Below, in pieces: positions 26,570 to 35,445 of a stretch of DNA of 64,000 nt. The position numbers and the translations under genes are program-made. Source of the DNA: Lysinibacillus fusiformis (GTDB taxonomy: Bacteria; Bacillota; Bacilli; Bacillales_A; Planococcaceae). Location: NCBI GenBank assembly GCA_030027265.1, contig JASENG010000006.1, forward strand, positions 176,835-240,834. The letters run 5' to 3'. The notes beneath the pieces are model-generated. The model saw only the letters and a list, made by a program, of their open reading frames with translations, was not told where the DNA came from and ran no database searches. The first letter of the stretch is position 1, and the number at the start of each line of letters is the position of its first letter.

Positions 26570-27153
26570 AAAGTAGACTCCTTTCGATTTTTGGCACAAT
26601 CAATTCTTGCTGATTCAGTAATAATGACATCTACTGGTATATCAAAGCTTTCTGCTGGTACGCTTTCTTTTACTTGAATATCAAATGCAAGGGATATCAA
26701 CATTCCTTTAAACCCATTCAGATAACGATCGTAATAGCCACCGCCATACCCGATTCGATACCCTGATCTATCAAAGACGATTCCTGGCACGATAATGCAA
26801 TCTATATTTTCAGGAGGAACTAGTACCGTACATTCAGGCTTTGGCTCCTGTAAATCCATATATACGTTTTCAAGTTGATTAAAATTCTCAATTTCATAGA
26901 AATTCATAGTACGATCCCCTGGTTTGCACTTTGGCACTACTACTTTTTTCTTAAGTTTCCAAAGGGTTTCTATAATTTCCTTCGTATCAACTTCACGTTT
27001 GTTGGATATCGTGATAGCAATCGTCTTTCCTTTTATAATAGAAGGCTCTCTCATTAAATTTTTCTTAATATGCAGAGATGAAAGTTTAAATTGTTCAGCG
27101 TCAATTTCTTGTAAGGAGTGTTTCACTTGATTTCTTAAAAGTTTTTTATCCAA
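26566..27153 (-). CDS. yqgN: 5-formyltetrahydrofolate cyclo-ligase
   Basis: Converts 5-formyl- to 5,10-methenyltetrahydrofolate with ATP. The 195-residue protein starts MDKKLLRNQVKHSLQ and shows the family signature IVPGIVFDRSGYRIGYGGGYYDRYL near residue 135, plus the N-terminal RE(V)DT substrate segment. Folate supply links it to the glycine cleavage and tryptophan/folate genes elsewhere in the window, but it is transcribed here with yqgQ. Confidence 0.93.
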   Translation of the reverse strand: MDKKLLRNQVKHSLQEIDAEQFKLSSLHIKKNLMREPSIIKGKTIAITISNKREVDTKEIIETLWKLKKKVVVPKCKPGDRTMNFYEIENFNQLENVYMDLQEPKPECTVLVPPENIDCIIVPGIVFDRSGYRIGYGGGYYDRYLNGFKGMLISLAFDIQVKESVPAESFDIPVDVIITESARIDCAKNRKESTL

Positions 27154-27194
27154 TGCTATTCTTCCCCTTAAAGTGTTTTACTAATTATAAGAAC

Positions 27195-27314
27195 AAAAGC
27201 GCAAGCGCCCTGATTAGCCCTGACAAGCGCTGGAGGGACCTGACAAGTATGCTTGCCACACGTGGGTAGGTACCGAAGCGGCCTCGAGGGGTTAGGGTGC
27301 TGGAGCTAGATGTC
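27195..27314. repeat. GCGCAAGCGC-type intergenic repeat (about 120 bp)
   Basis: A GC-rich block between rpmG and yqgN: AAAGCGCAAGCGCCCTG, then TTAGCCCTGACAAGCGCTGGAGG, CTGACAAGTATGCTTG, ACCGAAGCGGCCTCGAGGGG and AGGGTGCTGGAGCTAGA. The ends pair (GCGCCCT with AGGGTGC), predicting a folded unit. From general knowledge, very similar blocks are dispersed in Bacillus and Lysinibacillus genomes. Only one copy is in this window. Confidence 0.65.
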
Positions 27315-27373
27315 AAATTTTTTTAAAAGTTATCCCCAAAGCGAAATTTTATAATTTCCTTAATAATTAAAAA

Positions 27374-27400
27374 GCCAAAACCACAAGTGGTTTTGGCAAT
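27374..27400 (-). terminator. Terminator of rpmG
   Basis: Perfect 11-bp stem GCCAAAACCAC / GTGGTTTTGGC with a 2-base loop, then TTTTTAATT on the minus strand. Confidence 0.88.
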
Positions 27401-27405
27401 AATGC

Positions 27406-27555
27406 TTACTTAGTTTCACGGTGAAGAGTGTATTTCTTCTCGCGAGAGCAATATTTTTTAAGTTCAAGACGCTCTGGATTGTTACGTTTGTTCTTTTTAG
27501 AAATGTAGTTACGTTCGCCACAATCTGTGCAAGCTAAAGTAATGTTTACGCGCAT
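27406..27555 (-). CDS. rpmG: 50S ribosomal protein L33
   Basis: A 49-residue ribosomal protein, [19 protein letters not shown] at the N-terminus, [17 protein letters not shown] in the middle and TLHRETK at the end. It has the first zinc-type CxxC (CTDC) but only one Cys of the second pair (YCSRE), so the zinc knuckle is incomplete by one ligand. GGAGGG precedes the ATG. It is a monocistronic unit with its own terminator, next to yqgN as in B. subtilis. Confidence 0.96.
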   Translation of the reverse strand: MRVNITLACTDCGERNYISKKNKRNNPERLELKKYCSREKKYTLHRETK

Positions 27556-27716
27556 TATTAACCCTCCCACTCTATATCAAGACTTGTATCACATTTGAGC
27601 ATGATTTATACGACTAAATCATTATAACACAAACTGAAAAAAAATCTAGCATGATTTATTATTAACTTTTCTTATGTTAAAATAACCTAAAATGTCTGTT
27701 CAACGGAGGAAACAAG

Positions 27717-28127
27717 GTGGAATTTTCAACAATATTAATGATCATCGGTATTATCTGTATCGTTATATCATTTTTCCTTAAGGATCGTTCTAAAAAAACT
27801 GAGCAAGATTTAGAAGACCTATCTATTAGTATTTATCAGGAGACGAATTCGTTAAAAAAACGCTTAAGAATTATAGAAGAAGAGCTGCTGCTAGAACCGA
27901 GTTTTACAGTAAAACCTAAAACGCCAAGTAAAAGACAAATGGAAGCGTATAAGCAGCCAAATAAACAAACAAATACAGGACAAAACGTTCAGCAAATAAA
28001 TGAAATTCTAGTTAGCCAAGTAGTCCAGCTAAATAAGCAAGGGTATCCAGTTGATGAAATTAGCAAAATGTCAACTTTATCAAAAGAGCAAATTATTTCT
28101 ATACTAAATAATGGAGGCAGAAGATGA
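27717..28127 (+). CDS. Membrane-anchored coiled protein with C-terminal helix-turn-helix-like tail
   Basis: Not recognised as a named family. The 136-residue product has one N-terminal membrane helix (about 4-21), a charged helical stretch (about 25-60), a Gln/Asn/Lys-rich linker, and a C-terminal segment (VQLNKQGYPVDEISKMSTLSKEQIISIL) resembling a small helix-turn-helix. The GTG start has CGGAGGAAA upstream. Its end overlaps the next gene by four bases, so the two are probably one operon. Confidence 0.75.
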   Translation: MEFSTILMIIGIICIVISFFLKDRSKKTEQDLEDLSISIYQETNSLKKRLRIIEEELLLEPSFTVKPKTPSKRQMEAYKQPNKQTNTGQNVQQINEILVSQVVQLNKQGYPVDEISKMSTLSKEQIISILNNGGRR

Positions 28128-28627
28128 AAAAATCATCCTTACGCGCCTTTGGAATAGCTTGTTTTGTAATAGGGCTATTTATTACATTTTCCGAGAGATT
28201 CAATTTACCCATTGCATCATCTAATGAAACAGGACATGAAGAACAATATACATCAAAGATTGCTCAATTGGAACAACAGTTAAAAGATGCAAATGAACAG
28301 CTTGCTCAAATCGAACAAAGTGAACAGCCAACAAATGAAGAAGCTACTGAAGATGCAAAGCCTGCTGAAGAAAAAACAACCGAAGTTGAAAAAACAGCAG
28401 CTGGAATCGTTACAGAAACTCTCTATATTTATGGTGGTTTAAAACCCGCTGAAGTAGCACAAAAACTAAAAGATCTGGGCATCATTAAAAATAGTGTAGA
28501 AATGGAATTATTTTTGGCACAACCCGAATATGCTACTACCCTTCAAAAAGGACAATTCAAATTAAATTCTTCTATGTCAATAGAAGAAATTGCAAACATT
28601 ATTACTGGGAAATCAAAAACAGAATAA
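28124..28627 (+). CDS. YceG/MltG-like membrane protein without catalytic domain
   Basis: A 167-residue protein with one membrane helix (about 7-24), a Glu/Gln-rich coiled-coil stretch (about 43-90), and a C-terminal domain VAQKLKDLGIIKNSVEMELFL ... LQKGQFKLNSSMSIEEIANII. That last part resembles the LysM-like region of the endolytic murein transglycosylase MltG. The catalytic domain of MltG is absent. A role in the envelope is an inference. Confidence 0.75.
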   Translation: MKKSSLRAFGIACFVIGLFITFSERFNLPIASSNETGHEEQYTSKIAQLEQQLKDANEQLAQIEQSEQPTNEEATEDAKPAEEKTTEVEKTAAGIVTETLYIYGGLKPAEVAQKLKDLGIIKNSVEMELFLAQPEYATTLQKGQFKLNSSMSIEEIANIITGKSKTE

Positions 28628-28630
28628 AAT

Positions 28631-28667
28631 GGGGGAAGCTATCTTGAAAATAGCCTTCCCTTTTTAA
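28631..28667 (+). terminator. Terminator of the MltG-like gene
   Basis: Stem GGGAAGCTAT / ATAGCCTTCCC with one bulge, then TTTTTAATTT. Confidence 0.8.
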
Positions 28668-28710
28668 TTTGCTGTTAGATTACATCCTTTTGCTATCCTC
28701 CAATATTTTG

Positions 28711-29586
28711 CTATTTGAAATATTCACGAATATAATCTGCCAGCAGTTTTGTTGCCGCACTTTTAAAATGTTTGCTAATATAGGCTAATCCAATTTCACG
28801 TCGGCAATTTGAAGCATCGACTCTTAAAAGGCGAATCCTATATTGCTCTAAACCTTTAATATAAGGAATCAATGATACACCCAAACCACTTTCCACTAAC
28901 CCTGTAATCGTATGTACTTCCTCCCCTTCAAATGCAACATTCAGCAAATATCCCTCTTGTTCAAATAAATCATCAACTGATTTACGTAACGTATTTCCTT
29001 TTTTTATAGAAATAAAGGGCTCTAATGCAAAATCTTTTAAGCTGACATGTTTTTTCCCTGCAAGCACGTGATTTTCCGGAACGATAAGAAAAAGTTCCTC
29101 CTCCCAAAGTTTTTCCCAAACTAAATCTTTATGGGTATCAAGTGAGGAAATCAGGCATAAATCAAGTTCCCCAGCTTCAAGCTTGTTCAGTATGGTACTT
29201 GAATTACTTTGAGTAAGCTGAATTTTCATTTGCGGATAGACCTTTTGTACAGCCGCCATAAGCTGCGGAATCACTTCGAGACCAAGCGTATGCATAAAAC
29301 CGATTGACACTACCCCCTGTCCGGGAGACACAAGATTTAAAAGATCTTCTTTTGCCATTTCATATTCCTTTAACATGAACTCGGCCCGCTCCAAAAAGAA
29401 CTTTCCATACCGGTTTAATTTGATGGAGCGACCGTTGCGCTCAAATAATGCTACACCTAAGTTTTCCTCCAACAAAGATATCGATTTACTTAAAGCAGGT
29501 TGCGTAATATGTAAAATTTCAGCAGCACGAGACATATTTTCGTATTTTGCTACTAATACAAAATATTGAAGTGAGTTAAAATCCAT
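28711..29586 (-). CDS. LysR-family transcriptional regulator
   Basis: A 291-residue LysR regulator: the winged helix at about 1-60 (LQYFVLVAKYENMSRAAEILHITQPALSKSI) and a periplasmic-binding-like effector domain from about 90. It is transcribed divergently from an MFS exporter, the standard arrangement for a LysR protein controlling its neighbour, so it probably regulates that transporter. The inducer is unknown. Confidence 0.9.
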   Translation of the reverse strand: MDFNSLQYFVLVAKYENMSRAAEILHITQPALSKSISLLEENLGVALFERNGRSIKLNRYGKFFLERAEFMLKEYEMAKEDLLNLVSPGQGVVSIGFMHTLGLEVIPQLMAAVQKVYPQMKIQLTQSNSSTILNKLEAGELDLCLISSLDTHKDLVWEKLWEEELFLIVPENHVLAGKKHVSLKDFALEPFISIKKGNTLRKSVDDLFEQEGYLLNVAFEGEEVHTITGLVESGLGVSLIPYIKGLEQYRIRLLRVDASNCRREIGLAYISKHFKSAATKLLADYIREYFK

Positions 29587-29714
29587 AGAAGGACTCCTTA
29601 TTACTAATTTTTATAAGACAGATAAAAACAATGAATTATCATTATATGCCTATCTTCATTATAATAAATTAAAATTCGAAAATATGTTATTTTTTCAAAA
29701 AGAGGCGTATTAAC

Positions 29715-30935
29715 ATGAATTATTTACAAAAAGGGACTAAAGAATTTACTTTGGCTAATTTAGCTTTATTTGCAGCAGGGTTTATCACCTTTGCCAATCT
29801 TTATATTACACAGCCATTATTCCCGCAGTTTTCAAGCTATTTTGGTGTTTCTCCTGCTACTGCGAGCCTTACCCTTTCCTTATCGACTGGTGTATTATCT
29901 TTTACGCTCATATTGTTTGGTTCGCTATCAGAATCTTGGGGACGCAAACGGTTAATGACGATTTCAATTTTTGCTGCTTCACTTTTAACAGTATTACTTG
30001 CCTTTGCTCCATCGTTTGAAACTCTTTTACTTTTAAGAATGCTGCAAGGGTTTGTTTTCGCTGGCGTACCTGCGATTGCAATGGCTTACTTGGGTGAAGA
30101 AGTGGATCCGAAAAGTCTCGGCGTGGCGATGGGACTTTATATTAGTGGAAATTCGATTGGCGGCTTAACCGGCAGAATCATCATGGGGACGATTAGCGAC
30201 CACTTCAACTGGCAAATTGGCATGATTTTCACAGGAGCCTTGAGTTTGCTTATTTGTCTCTATTTTGTATGGGCACTTCCTGCCTCGAAACATTTCACAC
30301 CGAGGAAACTTGAATTTAAAGCCTTGTCAAAATCATTATTTCATCATATAAAAGATCCAGGTTTACTTTGTTTATTCGGGATTTCATTTACATTAATGGG
30401 TGGCTTTGTCACGCTTTATAATTATATTAGCTATAAACTATTGGACGCTCCCTATAATTTAAGCAGCTCGATCGTTGGATGGATATTTGTCGTTTATTTG
30501 GTTGGCACATTTAGTTCCACATGGTTTGGCAGTCTTTCAGATAAATTCGGCCGCTCAAAAGTATTGCCTACAGGAATCATCATCATGTTGACTGGTGCGC
30601 TACTTACCTTGCCTGTAAGTCTATTTATTAAAATAGTAGGAATGGTCATTTTTACATTCGGCTTTTTTGGATCTCACTCCATTGCAAGCGGTTGGGTAAG
30701 CTACCGCGCTATGAAAGATAAAGCACAGGCTTCTTCCCTTTATCTGTTTGCCTATTATTTCGGTTCAAGCGTCGGGGGGACAACTGGTGGGCTCTTCTGG
30801 TCAAGCTGGGGATGGAATGGCGTAATTGCATTTATCAGTACTTGTATCGTTACAGCATTTATATTAGCTGTTACACTAGTGATGTTAAATCGAAAAGTCC
30901 GAAAAACACACCTCGAGCATAATATGTCAAATTGA
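29715..30935 (+). CDS. MFS transporter (YnfM-like)
   Basis: A 406-residue major facilitator with 12 predicted helices. The loop between helices 2 and 3 reads GSLSESWGRKRLM, with the matching second-half motif GSLSDKFGRSKVL, and GIYISGNSIGGLTGR-like LYISGNSIGGLTGR lies in helix 5. It resembles proton-driven exporters of the YnfM/AraJ type; the substrate is not deducible. The start follows AAAGAGG. Divergent LysR regulator upstream. Confidence 0.88.
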   Translation: MNYLQKGTKEFTLANLALFAAGFITFANLYITQPLFPQFSSYFGVSPATASLTLSLSTGVLSFTLILFGSLSESWGRKRLMTISIFAASLLTVLLAFAPSFETLLLLRMLQGFVFAGVPAIAMAYLGEEVDPKSLGVAMGLYISGNSIGGLTGRIIMGTISDHFNWQIGMIFTGALSLLICLYFVWALPASKHFTPRKLEFKALSKSLFHHIKDPGLLCLFGISFTLMGGFVTLYNYISYKLLDAPYNLSSSIVGWIFVVYLVGTFSSTWFGSLSDKFGRSKVLPTGIIIMLTGALLTLPVSLFIKIVGMVIFTFGFFGSHSIASGWVSYRAMKDKAQASSLYLFAYYFGSSVGGTTGGLFWSSWGWNGVIAFISTCIVTAFILAVTLVMLNRKVRKTHLEHNMSN

Positions 30936-31030
30936 TGTGTTTTCTATGCGGATTTCCTTAAAATTCAAACTAACTTGTCCGCCAAAAAGGCTGAAAATCA
31001 ATTTCAATTTCACTGGAAAGAAGGGTTACA

Positions 31031-31501
31031 ATGAAGGTTTATGATTTTGAAATAAAAGATGAAAAGGGTGTACCTTATTCCCTAAAAAGGTACGAAGGCA
31101 AGGTATTGCTCATTGTAAATACGGCTACAAAATGTGGTCTGGCTGGTCAATTCAATGAACTGGAAGAACTTTATAAAAAGTACCACGACCAGGGATTGGA
31201 GGTTCTTGGATTCCCTTCCGATCAATTCAAGCAAGAATTAAGTTCAGGAAATGAAGCAGCACAAGCTTGCCGGCTTACATACGGTGTAACTTTCCCAATG
31301 CATGAGCTGGTAAAAGTAAACGGCGAGAATGCCCATCCCCTCTTTGCCTATTTAACTGAAGAAACAAAAGGCATTTTAGGAAAAAAGGTAAAATGGAACT
31401 TCACGAAATTTTTAGTTGATCGCAATGGAAATGTAGTGAAACGCTTCGCTCCAACAGACAAACCATCTAAGTTTGAAAATGAGTTGACAAAGCTTTTATA
31501 A
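31031..31501 (+). CDS. Glutathione peroxidase-family thiol peroxidase
   Basis: Reduces peroxides with thiol (probably thioredoxin) donors. The 156-residue protein has Cys35 in NTATKCGLAGQF, the Gln/Trp partners in LGFPSDQF and VKWNFTKFLVD, and a second Cys (AQACRLTYGV), probably the resolving one. The usual FPCNQF is FPSDQF here. Relatives include B. subtilis BsaA. AGAAGGG precedes the ATG. Monocistronic. Confidence 0.92.
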   Translation: MKVYDFEIKDEKGVPYSLKRYEGKVLLIVNTATKCGLAGQFNELEELYKKYHDQGLEVLGFPSDQFKQELSSGNEAAQACRLTYGVTFPMHELVKVNGENAHPLFAYLTEETKGILGKKVKWNFTKFLVDRNGNVVKRFAPTDKPSKFENELTKLL

Positions 31502-31506
31502 AGAAC

Positions 31507-31532
31507 AAAAGGACGCATTTGCGTCCTTTTAT
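31507..31532 (+). terminator. Bidirectional terminator between convergent genes
   Basis: Perfect 11-bp stem AAAAGGACGCA / TGCGTCCTTTT with a 2-base loop. It serves the peroxidase gene and the convergent membrane protein gene. Confidence 0.85.
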
Positions 31533-31534
31533 GT

Positions 31535-32404
31535 TTACCATAGTGGTTCATCTTCTTTAGAAAAGCCATAAGTAAAATTCATAATATAAAAATTAAAAAA
31601 TACTCCTACAAGAATGAAGGAAAAAGCCAAGTATGGGATAGGGATGCCTAGAAAACCAAGAACATAATGACTAACGAAAGGTGCCCAAGTATAATGAATC
31701 ATATTTTTCCTCGAATCCTTACTTAAATAAATATTACCTTGGCAGTGAATACATTTTAAACGATACGGTGCCCAAGTTATCTTAAATAAATCTTTTCGTG
31801 TAAAGGGTTGACCGCAATGAGGACAAGTCGCTTTCTCTAAGTTTCGAACTAGCCATAGCAGCAATAAGCAATTTAGCAGCAGGACAAATAACACTGCAAG
31901 AGTTTTGACGGTGTATAGGGATGCAAAAAAAAGTGCTCCTCCTATTAGAATGCTGCAGAAACACTGGAACGCCAGCTTACGAGGCCAACTCGCCAATAGT
32001 GCGCTGATTTTACTAACAAGTGCCCGGGATTGCCATCGTTTTGTTTTCTGGATTACCTCAAAAAATAAAATACCAGCTATTATTTCAATGAGTAATACTC
32101 CTAGCATCCAATAAAATTTTTCCGAAAGTAATAAATCTGTAAGTTTTAAATCACTGGTGAATAAATGTTTTGAAGTAGCAGTCATACTATTAGGTTGATT
32201 CTGAAATGTAATAAATAGAAAGAACACAGCTCCCAGAACAAATGAGGATAACACCACTGGGTAACTCCATTTTCTATGAGTCTTTTCTTTAACATGAGAA
32301 GTAGCCGCTTTTTCCATTAACGCTTGTTTGCTCTTTGCACTTAGATAAATATTGGACTCAAGTTCACTTTTCCATTCTTCTTTAAAATATTTCCCTTGTT
32401 TCAT
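31535..32404 (-). CDS. Membrane protein with zinc-ribbon-like domain, partner of ECF sigma
   Basis: A 289-residue protein with a charged N-terminal region (about 1-45), about six membrane helices, and between helices 4 and 5 a Cys cluster CPHCGQPFTR ... LKCIHCQGNIYLSK (TIGR04104-like). Its start overlaps the end of an ECF sigma gene, the arrangement of sigma and anti-sigma pairs, and the N-terminus could hold the sigma. Anti-sigma function is inferred from position. The sigma gene itself is frameshifted. Confidence 0.7.
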   Translation of the reverse strand: MKQGKYFKEEWKSELESNIYLSAKSKQALMEKAATSHVKEKTHRKWSYPVVLSSFVLGAVFFLFITFQNQPNSMTATSKHLFTSDLKLTDLLLSEKFYWMLGVLLIEIIAGILFFEVIQKTKRWQSRALVSKISALLASWPRKLAFQCFCSILIGGALFFASLYTVKTLAVLFVLLLNCLLLLWLVRNLEKATCPHCGQPFTRKDLFKITWAPYRLKCIHCQGNIYLSKDSRKNMIHYTWAPFVSHYVLGFLGIPIPYLAFSFILVGVFFNFYIMNFTYGFSKEDEPLW

Positions 32405-32911
32405 GCATCAGCACCTCCCATTCATAATGTTGAAGCTCTTCTCTTAACAGTATTCTCGCCTTCTGCAATCTGGATTTTATAGTAGACTCTGGTGTATTAA
32501 GCAGCCCGGCAATTTCTTTGGTCGTATGTTCGGCATAGTAATATAATAATATGACTTCTCGCAATTTCACTTTTAGGGAAAAGACAGCTCTCGTGATTTC
32601 CATTTTCTCTTCCTTTTCGATGCTTCTCTTTTCAGCACTTTTCGTTCTTCCAATTACAAAGATTTTTTCGAATGCAAGCTCTCTTTTGTTTTTCCAGCTT
32701 CTTAAGTGGTCATAGCAGCTGTTGATGGTTATTTTCGTTAAGTAGGTTTTTAGAGATGCTTCCTCCCTATACTCATCTTGCTTCCTATAATAAGCAAAAA
32801 TGACATCCTGAGTATTTCTTCTGCAATTCGTTTATCCTTTACATATGTATAAGCAATCCGCAGTAAGTAATCACCATATAAATCGATTACTTCTTTAAGA
32901 TGATTTTGCAA
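32382..32911 (-). pseudogene. ECF-type RNA polymerase sigma factor, single frameshift
   Basis: Region 2 (LYGDYLLRIAYTYVKDKRIAEEI) is in one frame. One base short at about 32810-32813, the sequence continues in a second frame with QDVIFAYYRKQDEYREEASL, the linker, and region 4 (EVILLYYYAEHTTKEIAGLL, STIKSRLQKARILLREEL). Restoring one base gives an uninterrupted sigma factor of about 176 residues that starts at a TTG (32911) after AAAGGGGGG. No slippery sequence is visible. It is a recent pseudogene or a sequencing error. Confidence 0.82.
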
Positions 32912-32966
32912 AATATTCCCCCCTTTACTCTCTATACTATAGACGCATGAAATCTTAACTTGGACG

Positions 32967-33000
32967 AAAAAAAGCACACATCTTTTTTAAATGTGTACTT
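32967..33000 (-). terminator. Terminator of the DUF5071-like gene
   Basis: Stem AGTACACAT / ATGTGTGCT with one wobble pair, then seven T on the minus strand. Confidence 0.75.
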
Positions 33001-33009
33001 TCAATAGAT

Positions 33010-33366
33010 TTAGATAAAATCATTTAATACGTTCAAGGCTTTTTCATCTAACCCCAAAGATTTTTCTTCATCAGTTGGAGATTGAGCAATTCTTTGCAAA
33101 GAATCCTCCAATGCGATTTTAACGAAAAATGGCAGTTGGGGAATAATTGTATCTAGGGTCCATTCTATCAGTTTCATGTTAGGCGTATCTGACTCGAACA
33201 ACTCAAAAATATATGGCGTTATTTCATTTGGATATTTCAGCAAAAATTCTGCCAACTCCTGAGACTTCGCTACTTTCTCTTCATTTAATAACTGAAATAG
33301 AACAGGGATTTCTGTTGTTAATTGTTCATGGGATAATGTCTGGAAATAGCTGATTGACTTTTCCAA
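33010..33366 (-). CDS. DUF5071-like helical protein
   Basis: A 118-residue all-helical, HEAT-like acidic protein (LSHEQLTTEIPVLFQLL, ELAEFLLKYPNEITPYI) resembling DUF5071 proteins by pattern. No catalytic motif is seen. It lies 24 bases after trpG and before the terminator, so it can be read through from the tryptophan operon; a functional link is not evident. Confidence 0.6.
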   Translation of the reverse strand: MEKSISYFQTLSHEQLTTEIPVLFQLLNEEKVAKSQELAEFLLKYPNEITPYIFELFESDTPNMKLIEWTLDTIIPQLPFFVKIALEDSLQRIAQSPTDEEKSLGLDEKALNVLNDFI

Positions 33367-33390
33367 TTTGGTGCTCCTCTCGCTGTTGAT

Positions 33391-33978
33391 CTAACAAACA
33401 TTAATTAAGGCTATATGTTTCAAGAATGCCTCAATCATTTTAGTTCCTGTCTCTGTACCTATGGACTCGGGATGGAACTGCAGACCAAAGACTGGAAACT
33501 CCTTATGCTGTACAGCCATAATTTCTTTATCATCCTGCGAAAAAGCAATCACCTCTAAATCTTGCGGCATAGAGGCTTGCTCAATAATTAATGAATGATA
33601 GCGCATGACTTCGATTTTTCCTTCTAATGATTCAAACAATCCTCTTTTTTTGTAGGTTAAAGCAGAGAGCTTCCCGTGCATAATATTCTGTGCTCGGACT
33701 ATTTTGCCGCCAAAAGCTTCCCCAATCGATTGATGTCCTAGACAAATCCCCAAGATTGGAAATTCTTTATATAACTTTTTCACAACATCGACTGTAATGC
33801 CTGCTTCAGATGGCGTACCAGGCCCTGGGGACAGTATGATTGCTTCTGGTTTTAAATCTCGAATTGCTTCAATTGTAATGGCGTCATTTCGGACCACCTT
33901 CACAGTCTTATCAAGATTTGAAATTTGTTGATATAAGTTATACGTAAAAGAATCGTAGTTATCAATTAATAATATCAT
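33391..33978 (-). CDS. trpG: Anthranilate synthase glutaminase subunit (TrpG/PabA)
   Basis: Class I glutamine amidotransferase, 195 residues, supplying ammonia to TrpE. Motifs: DNYDSFTYNLYQQ, SPGPGTPSEAG, the nucleophile Cys in GICLGHQSIGEAFGG, and the His/Glu of LQFHPESIGTE. It overlaps trpE by four bases. In Bacillaceae such a subunit often also serves PabB for folate; the T-box upstream argues for the tryptophan role. Confidence 0.9.
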   Translation of the reverse strand: MILLIDNYDSFTYNLYQQISNLDKTVKVVRNDAITIEAIRDLKPEAIILSPGPGTPSEAGITVDVVKKLYKEFPILGICLGHQSIGEAFGGKIVRAQNIMHGKLSALTYKKRGLFESLEGKIEVMRYHSLIIEQASMPQDLEVIAFSQDDKEIMAVQHKEFPVFGLQFHPESIGTETGTKMIEAFLKHIALINVC

Positions 33979-35363
33979 CTGTGCACCTCCAAAAGAGCTT
34001 TTGCTTTATTGATTGTTTCTTCGTATTCGGACTCTGGAATGGAGTCATAAACAATACCAGCACCAGCCTGTACAAAGGCTTTTCGATCTTTCACGATCAT
34101 AGTCCGAATTGCAAGGGCTAAATCCAAATTTCCGCTTGATGAAATATAGCCGATTGCACCTGCATATACGCCTCTTTTTAAATGCTCCAATTGGTTGATG
34201 ATTTGCATAGCCCTAATTTTTGGCGCACCTGAAACAGTTCCGGCAGGTAGGCATGACGTTAGAACATCCAATACATGAGTATCTTCATTTAACTCTCCTG
34301 TTACCTCAGAAACAATATGCATAACATGCTTATAACGTTCAATATTCATGTATTTCGTTACTTGAACTGTGCCAATTTTACTCACTCGACCTAGATCATT
34401 ACGCCCCAGATCAACCAGCATTCGATGCTCTGCAATTTCTTTTTCATCATGAATCAGTAATTGTTCATATTGTAGATCTTCTTCCACAGTTTTCCCTCTT
34501 GGTTTTGTACCTGCAATCGGATTTGTCGTTACTTTTCGATCCAAAACTTTCACTAAGCTTTCTGGAGAAGTACCTAAAATAGTGTATCCATCCAACTCGA
34601 GATAGAACATATAGGGAGATGGGTTGGAGGTGCGTAATTTACGGTACAAAGAAAAAGGTTTTCCAGAAAAATCCGTCTTAAACCGTTGGGAAAGCACAAC
34701 TTGAAAAATATCTCCTCGCTCAATATGTCTTTTTGCTTTCTCCACCATTTCGATAAAATCTGCTTTTTCGATTGTTGGTGCAAAGTTCACAGATACTGCT
34801 GATTCCTCTGTAAATGTAGGACCTTGCTTAACTTCCTCAATAATCTCCTTCACAGACTTTTCCATAGCCGCTTCTGTTCGTCCGTTTTGGAATAAATCAA
34901 CTGAAATAAAGGCTACCTTTTGAGTTAAATGATCAAAAACGATAAATGTATCATAAAAGTAGACATGAACATCCGGCATAGTTAGCTCATCTTCGAGTGT
35001 TTCACCGATTTCTTCATTATAAAATGCTGTATCATAACCAAAATAACCAATGGCGCCGCCAAAAAAAGGAAAGGGATACGCTATATTGTGAATTGGCAGC
35101 ACATTCCGCAGTTTTTCTAGTACAGACCCCTGTTCCAATAGTGGGTCATCATTTTCGTATTGATAGGAGTAATTTTCTTTATTTCCTTTTAATTCTGCAA
35201 TTGGATTCAAAGCAATAAATGAATAACGCCCACTTTCTTCGTGTTTCGCAGAAGATTCAAACAGTACTTTTCTTTTTCCTGTCAGACTCTCAAAAATGGA
35301 GATTGGCGTCATCATATCTCCTTGTATTTCTTGCAGTACGTAATTTTTTTCTATAACAGTCAT
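33975..35363 (-). CDS. trpE: Anthranilate synthase component I
   Basis: Makes anthranilate from chorismate, the first step to tryptophan. The 462-residue product has the N-terminal regulatory segment (VLFESSAKHEESGRYSFIAL), and the catalytic core GTSPESLVK, NPIAGTKPRGK, LVDLGRNDLGRV and CLPAGTVSGAPKIRAMQII. PabB would look similar; the Trp-type T-box in the leader favours TrpE. trpDCFBA do not follow in this window. Confidence 0.9.
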   Translation of the reverse strand: MTVIEKNYVLQEIQGDMMTPISIFESLTGKRKVLFESSAKHEESGRYSFIALNPIAELKGNKENYSYQYENDDPLLEQGSVLEKLRNVLPIHNIAYPFPFFGGAIGYFGYDTAFYNEEIGETLEDELTMPDVHVYFYDTFIVFDHLTQKVAFISVDLFQNGRTEAAMEKSVKEIIEEVKQGPTFTEESAVSVNFAPTIEKADFIEMVEKAKRHIERGDIFQVVLSQRFKTDFSGKPFSLYRKLRTSNPSPYMFYLELDGYTILGTSPESLVKVLDRKVTTNPIAGTKPRGKTVEEDLQYEQLLIHDEKEIAEHRMLVDLGRNDLGRVSKIGTVQVTKYMNIERYKHVMHIVSEVTGELNEDTHVLDVLTSCLPAGTVSGAPKIRAMQIINQLEHLKRGVYAGAIGYISSSGNLDLALAIRTMIVKDRKAFVQAGAGIVYDSIPESEYEETINKAKALLEVHR

Positions 35364-35445
35364 CTCTACTCTTCCCTTCTTTTCTCATCTCAGCTCATTT
35401 TGCACAATTTGTTTGACTGTCCTGTATAAACAGTAAAACAATATA

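Noticed and set aside
32800..32820. Programmed ribosomal frameshift in the ECF sigma gene
   Set aside because: No slippery heptamer, stop-codon context or downstream pseudoknot is visible; a lesion or sequence error is simpler.
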